DNA from: Planctomycetota bacterium
GTDB lineage: Bacteria; Planctomycetota; PUPC01
Direction of reading: 5' to 3'
Assembly: GCA_003559755.1 (NCBI GenBank)
Contig: PWKM01000142.1
Location: forward strand, 1-6,317
DNA: 6,317 nucleotides
Shown: one piece after another, positions 5,807 to 6,317 of the stretch
Numbering within the stretch: position 1 is the stretch's first letter
Layout: each line of letters starts with the position of its first letter
Translations under genes and position numbers: made by a program
The notes under the pieces: model-generated
Database searches by the model: none
Seen by the model: the letters and a program-made list of their open reading frames with translations, nothing else
Told to the model about the DNA's origin: nothing

Positions 5807-5946
5807 GCGCTCCGGGTTTTAATTGCGGTAGGCTCGGGTACATCGTTTCCACCTTGCAGATGCAGCCGAGTGGGCAAGGAATCCTAATGGGAATTGCCGG
5901 GACCGTCACAGAACGGAGCGGTCAACTCATCTGCATCGCAGTGCCC

Positions 5947-6317
5947 TTATGCGTATTGCGGCAGGGACTCAAGGTCCAAGTCCACACTGGTGTCGTCGCC
6001 TCGACGAATGGATTTGAACCCGGCCTCGTAAAGCATCTTGCGGCAGTCGTTCATGTCGAGGCCGCGATGCCCGGTGGTATCTGCCGCCGTGTCGCGCGGA
6101 TTGGCCCCCGTCTCGGCGTACACGGCGTTTGCTCCCGCGGCCAGGCCGAGCAAGTTCGGCTCATGCACGGCAATGTTCCCCGTTTCTGGACAGTTGAGCG
6201 TCGCCAGCGCCACGACAGCCACCTTAATCACGGGATGGGAGCGGATGAAAGTACCCCTGATATTCTCCTTAACGGCTGCCGGCAACCAGTGCAGGGTCAT
6301 CGCTGCAGCAATAAGCA
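5947..6317 (-). CDS. Probable biotin-synthase-like radical SAM protein, C-terminal part only
   Basis: The frame is open through the right window edge and stops at TAA 5947-5949, leaving 122 visible residues. The ATG at 6298-6300 is probably internal, because the open frame continues upstream with no stop or clear RBS. The fragment contains ALATLNCPETGN, a glycine/alanine-rich GLAAGANAVYAETGANP, and GLDMNDCRKMLYEAGFKSI. The order of a strand, a GAN turn, a short polar loop and a final 'RKM...AGF' helix resembles the C-terminal (BATS-type) part of BioB-like radical SAM enzymes. The radical SAM CxxxCxxC motif would lie outside the window, so the assignment is by resemblance only. HmdB-like or another BioB relative is as possible as biotin synthase itself. 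It probably belongs to a separate unit from the ferritin-like gene, which has its own promoter. Confidence 0.5.
   Translation of the reverse strand, partial: LIAAAMTLHWLPAAVKENIRGTFIRSHPVIKVAVVALATLNCPETGNIAVHEPNLLGLAAGANAVYAETGANPRDTAADTTGHRGLDMNDCRKMLYEAGFKSIRRGDDTSVDLDLESLPQYA

Larger units (their letters stand above)
5648..5946. other. Intergenic region and 5' leader of the ferritin-like gene
   Basis: A 299-base stretch between two minus-strand genes. It holds the ferritin-like gene's RBS, leader and promoter (about 5648-5806). The part nearest the right-hand gene has weak stems: GACCG (5901-5905) with CGGTC (5919-5923), alternating with CCGT/ACGG (5903-5906 with 5912-5915), and TGCAGATG (5855-5862) with CATCTGCA (5928-5935). 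None is followed by a T-run on the minus strand. I see no tRNA or known riboswitch. Confidence 0.5.

Noticed and set aside
5787..5820. Plus-strand intrinsic terminator (CCCGG stem followed by TTTT at 5817-5820)
   Set aside because: No plus-strand gene ends nearby, and the same bases are better explained by the minus-strand promoter and its spacer palindrome.
1..6317. CRISPR array, IS element, prophage or tRNA/rRNA gene
   Set aside because: No regularly spaced repeats, transposase-like frame with terminal repeats, phage gene or cloverleaf was seen on either strand.

Overview
The window is GC-rich bacterial DNA, by eye a little over 60% G+C. Genes overlap tightly and show clear GGAGG-type ribosome binding sites. 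Gene content (siroheme sulfite reductase, a rubrerythrin-like protein, a radical-SAM-like fragment) fits an anaerobic or microaerophilic bacterium that makes methionine from inorganic sulfur. The phylum cannot be settled from this sequence alone.

Bases 1-4912 (+ strand) hold five genes with a 1-base gap or overlaps of 4, 7 and 4 bases, so almost certainly one operon. They are a 5'-truncated O-acetylhomoserine sulfhydrylase (metY), a 68-residue ubiquitin-like sulfur carrier ending in Gly-Gly-Gly-Ala (hcyS), a MoeB/ThiF-type E1-like adenylyltransferase (hcyF), a JAMM metalloprotease (hcyD), and a siroheme [4Fe-4S] sulfite reductase fused to a helical segment and a C-terminal TusA-like domain (sir). 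The set matches the protein-thiocarboxylate methionine pathway described in Wolinella succinogenes. In that pathway HcyD trims the terminal alanine of HcyS, HcyF adenylates the exposed glycine, and sulfide made by Sir converts the adenylate to a thiocarboxylate. MetY then joins this to O-acetylhomoserine, and HcyD releases homocysteine. The most unusual element is the TusA domain fused to the sulfite reductase. It may pass sulfur directly from the reductase to the carrier rather than releasing free sulfide.

Bases 4913-5146 are a non-coding convergent gap with a few GC-rich hairpins. Bases 5147-5647 (- strand) encode a small four-helix diiron (rubrerythrin/ferritin-like) protein. It has a strong RBS and a convincing sigma-70-type promoter, whose spacer is occupied by a 13-base palindrome. 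Bases 5648-5946 are its leader, promoter and intergenic space. Bases 5947-6317 (- strand) are the C-terminal part of a gene running off the right edge, probably a biotin-synthase-like radical SAM protein.

The three parts appear to be separate transcription units. Nothing in the window links the two minus-strand genes to the methionine operon beyond adjacency and a plausible anaerobic or oxidative-stress setting.
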